Assembly (NCBI GenBank): GCA_035943635.1 | Contig: DASZBX010000075.1 | Span: 1-14,081 of the forward strand | Origin: DASZBX01 sp035943635 | GTDB taxonomy: Bacteria; Actinomycetota; Actinomycetes; Streptomycetales; Catenulisporaceae | Direction: 5' to 3' | Length of the DNA: 14,081 nucleotides | In this document: piece by piece, positions 13,341-14,081 of the stretch | Layout of the letters: every line of letters begins with the position of its first letter | Numbering within the stretch: position 1 is the first letter of the stretch | Made by a program: the position numbers and the translations under genes | Notes under the pieces: model-generated | Databases searched by the model: none | What the model was told of the DNA's origin: nothing | Seen by the model: the letters and a program-made list of their open reading frames with translations, nothing else

Positions 13341-13682
13341 TCAGCCGACGGTGGCCGGTGGGGCGCTGTCGCCGGGTTGGTGGTGCTGTGAGTTCAGACG
13401 TAGCGCTTCTTCGAGTTGGTCTTCCAGGATGATGATCCGGCATGCCGCGTCGATCGGGGTGCCGGCGTCGACCATTTCCCGGGCGCGGGAGGCGATGCGT
13501 AGTTGGTAGCGAGAGTAGCGACGGTGGCCGCCGTCCGAGCGCAGCGGGGTGATCAGGCGCGCGTCACCGAGAGCGCGCAGGAAGGCCGGGGCGGCGCCGA
13601 TCAGTTCGGCGGCCCGGCCCATCGTGTAGGCGGGGAAGTCGTCGTCATCGAGGGAGGTGGCCTGGTGGATGGGGGTGGTCAT
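13341..13682 (-). CDS. Small MerR-family regulator, HspR-like (113 aa)
   Basis: This is a DNA-binding repressor or activator of the MerR superfamily. Residues 18-60 hold the winged helix: AYTMGRAAELIGAAPAFLRALGDARLI, then the wing TPLRSDGGHRRYSRYQ. Residues 61-95 are the second helical part and start of the dimer helix: IASRAREMVDAGTPIDAACRIIILEDQLEEAL. The RIIILEDQLEEA end resembles HspR, the heat-shock repressor of actinobacteria. There is no C-terminal effector domain and no cysteines for metal sensing beyond Cys81. ATG at 13682 is preferred, with AGGAAGAGG about 4 bases before it; the frame extends upstream without family features. The target genes are unknown; adjacency to cspA suggests a stress role. 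Confidence 0.85.
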   Translation of the reverse strand: MTTPIHQATSLDDDDFPAYTMGRAAELIGAAPAFLRALGDARLITPLRSDGGHRRYSRYQLRIASRAREMVDAGTPIDAACRIIILEDQLEEALRLNSQHHQPGDSAPPATVG

Positions 13683-14081
13683 GGACCTCTTCCTACACGC
13701 GTAGTGGGGCCCCGGCGCTTGTGCGCCGGGGCCCGCAAGGGGTTTGACACCATCTAACCGACCGACGTCGGCCTTTCGTTTCCGCTCGACTGCCCTGGGG
13801 GGACGGGCAGCGGGGACGACGATTGCTTGACCGGGGACCACCTTTCAATCCGAGGCCTTGACCACCCGGGCAGGACACTCACCGGGGTGATCCTGATGGC
13901 GCGCACTCCTTTCCTTCTCACCTGTCTACTACCGGTACTACATGATTCTGCTCGATACCTGCGGCGAAGACGGGCCGCCGCCTAGGCGTGCCCTTCCGAC
14001 AACCGATCCCGCGGCCCCGCGTACTTCCCGGCCTCGGGACTCCACCTGCAATGTCGTTCTCACCGCCCGCGCCAGTTCGTG
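13683..14081. other. Gene-free right edge: MerR leader and upstream region
   Basis: No gene is recognisable. Apart from the long hairpin at 13707-13734, the stretch contains the palindrome CCGACGTCGG (13762-13771), a possible minus-strand -10 TTAGAT just beside it (13752-13757), and two CTTGACC repeats about 33 bases apart (near 13825 and 13857). It also has TACTAC-CGG-TACTAC near 13930. A minus-strand frame preceded by GGAAAGGAG near 13910 encodes about 50 Pro/Ser/Arg-rich residues without similarity that I can see. Confidence 0.4.
13707..13734 (-). terminator. Perfect 12-bp hairpin in the MerR leader
   Basis: GGGCCCCGGCGC (13707-13718) pairs perfectly with GCGCCGGGGCCC (13723-13734) around a TTGT loop. 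It begins 25 bases before the MerR-like start codon. No T-run follows on either strand. It may terminate transcription entering from the right, act as an attenuator, or bind the regulator's message. Confidence 0.5.

Noticed and set aside
13820..13890. HspR-type HAIR operator (CTTGAG-N9-CTCAAG) upstream of the MerR-like gene
   Set aside because: Two CTTGACC half-sites are present but no matching inverted half at the right distance.
1..14081. CRISPR arrays, insertion sequences, tRNA or rRNA genes
   Set aside because: No regularly spaced direct repeats, no transposase-like product or terminal inverted repeats, and no tRNA or rRNA signature was seen.

Overview
The window is high-GC, densely coding DNA of actinobacterial type. 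Codons strongly prefer G or C at the third position, GTG starts are common, and the gene families (tandem universal stress proteins, CBS-domain protein, GNAT/acyl-CoA-synthetase fusion, long phosphotransacetylase, small cold-shock protein, HspR-like MerR regulator) are those of Streptomyces and its relatives. The content resembles the redox/dormancy (DevR/OsdR-type) gene islands of streptomycetes. I cannot name the species.

Layout. The left edge (1-248) is the 3' end of pyruvate phosphate dikinase, followed on the same strand by an AcuC/HDAC-family deacetylase (316-1497). Convergent to it on the minus strand run a shortened universal stress protein (USP, 1531-1947), a GNAT plus degenerate NDP-forming acyl-CoA-synthetase fusion of the Pat type (2073-4424) and a complete USP only 4 bases upstream of it (4429-4932). 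A plus-strand pair follows: a cis-prenyl diphosphate synthase (5172-5909) overlapping by 8 bases an MpaB/DUF2236-type oxygenase domain fused to three EF-hand calcium loops (5902-7323). Next on the minus strand come a USP with a His-rich loop (7333-7893), an 18-codon ORF (7899-7955) and a two-CBS-domain protein (8080-8529). From about 8590 to 9338 lies decayed DNA with 5' fragments of a CBS gene and a USP gene. Long-form phosphate acetyltransferase (pta) occupies 9331-11637. The right third is sparser: an unrecognised protein (11753-12295), a cold-shock protein (12767-12970) with a structured leader, and a small HspR-like MerR regulator (13341-13682), all on the minus strand.

How it fits together. 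The metabolic genes centre on pyruvate, acetyl-CoA, acetyl phosphate and protein acetylation (ppdK, acuC, Pat-like protein, pta), mixed with nucleotide-sensing USP and CBS proteins. The most informative non-coding signal is a repeated 14-bp near-palindrome, consensus GGGACCAACGGCCC when read toward the gene. It resembles the GGGAC..GTCCC core of the mycobacterial DosR/DevR box. Eight copies lie upstream of the USP genes, the CBS gene, pta and in the decayed zone. Where a gene follows, it usually carries a -10-like nAnnnT hexamer 22-23 bases downstream. This suggests one hypoxia/stress regulon spanning most of the window. The most unusual gene pairing is the overlap of a cis-prenyltransferase with an MpaB-like oxygenase carrying EF-hands, a possible prenyl-chain-making and prenyl-chain-modifying pair.
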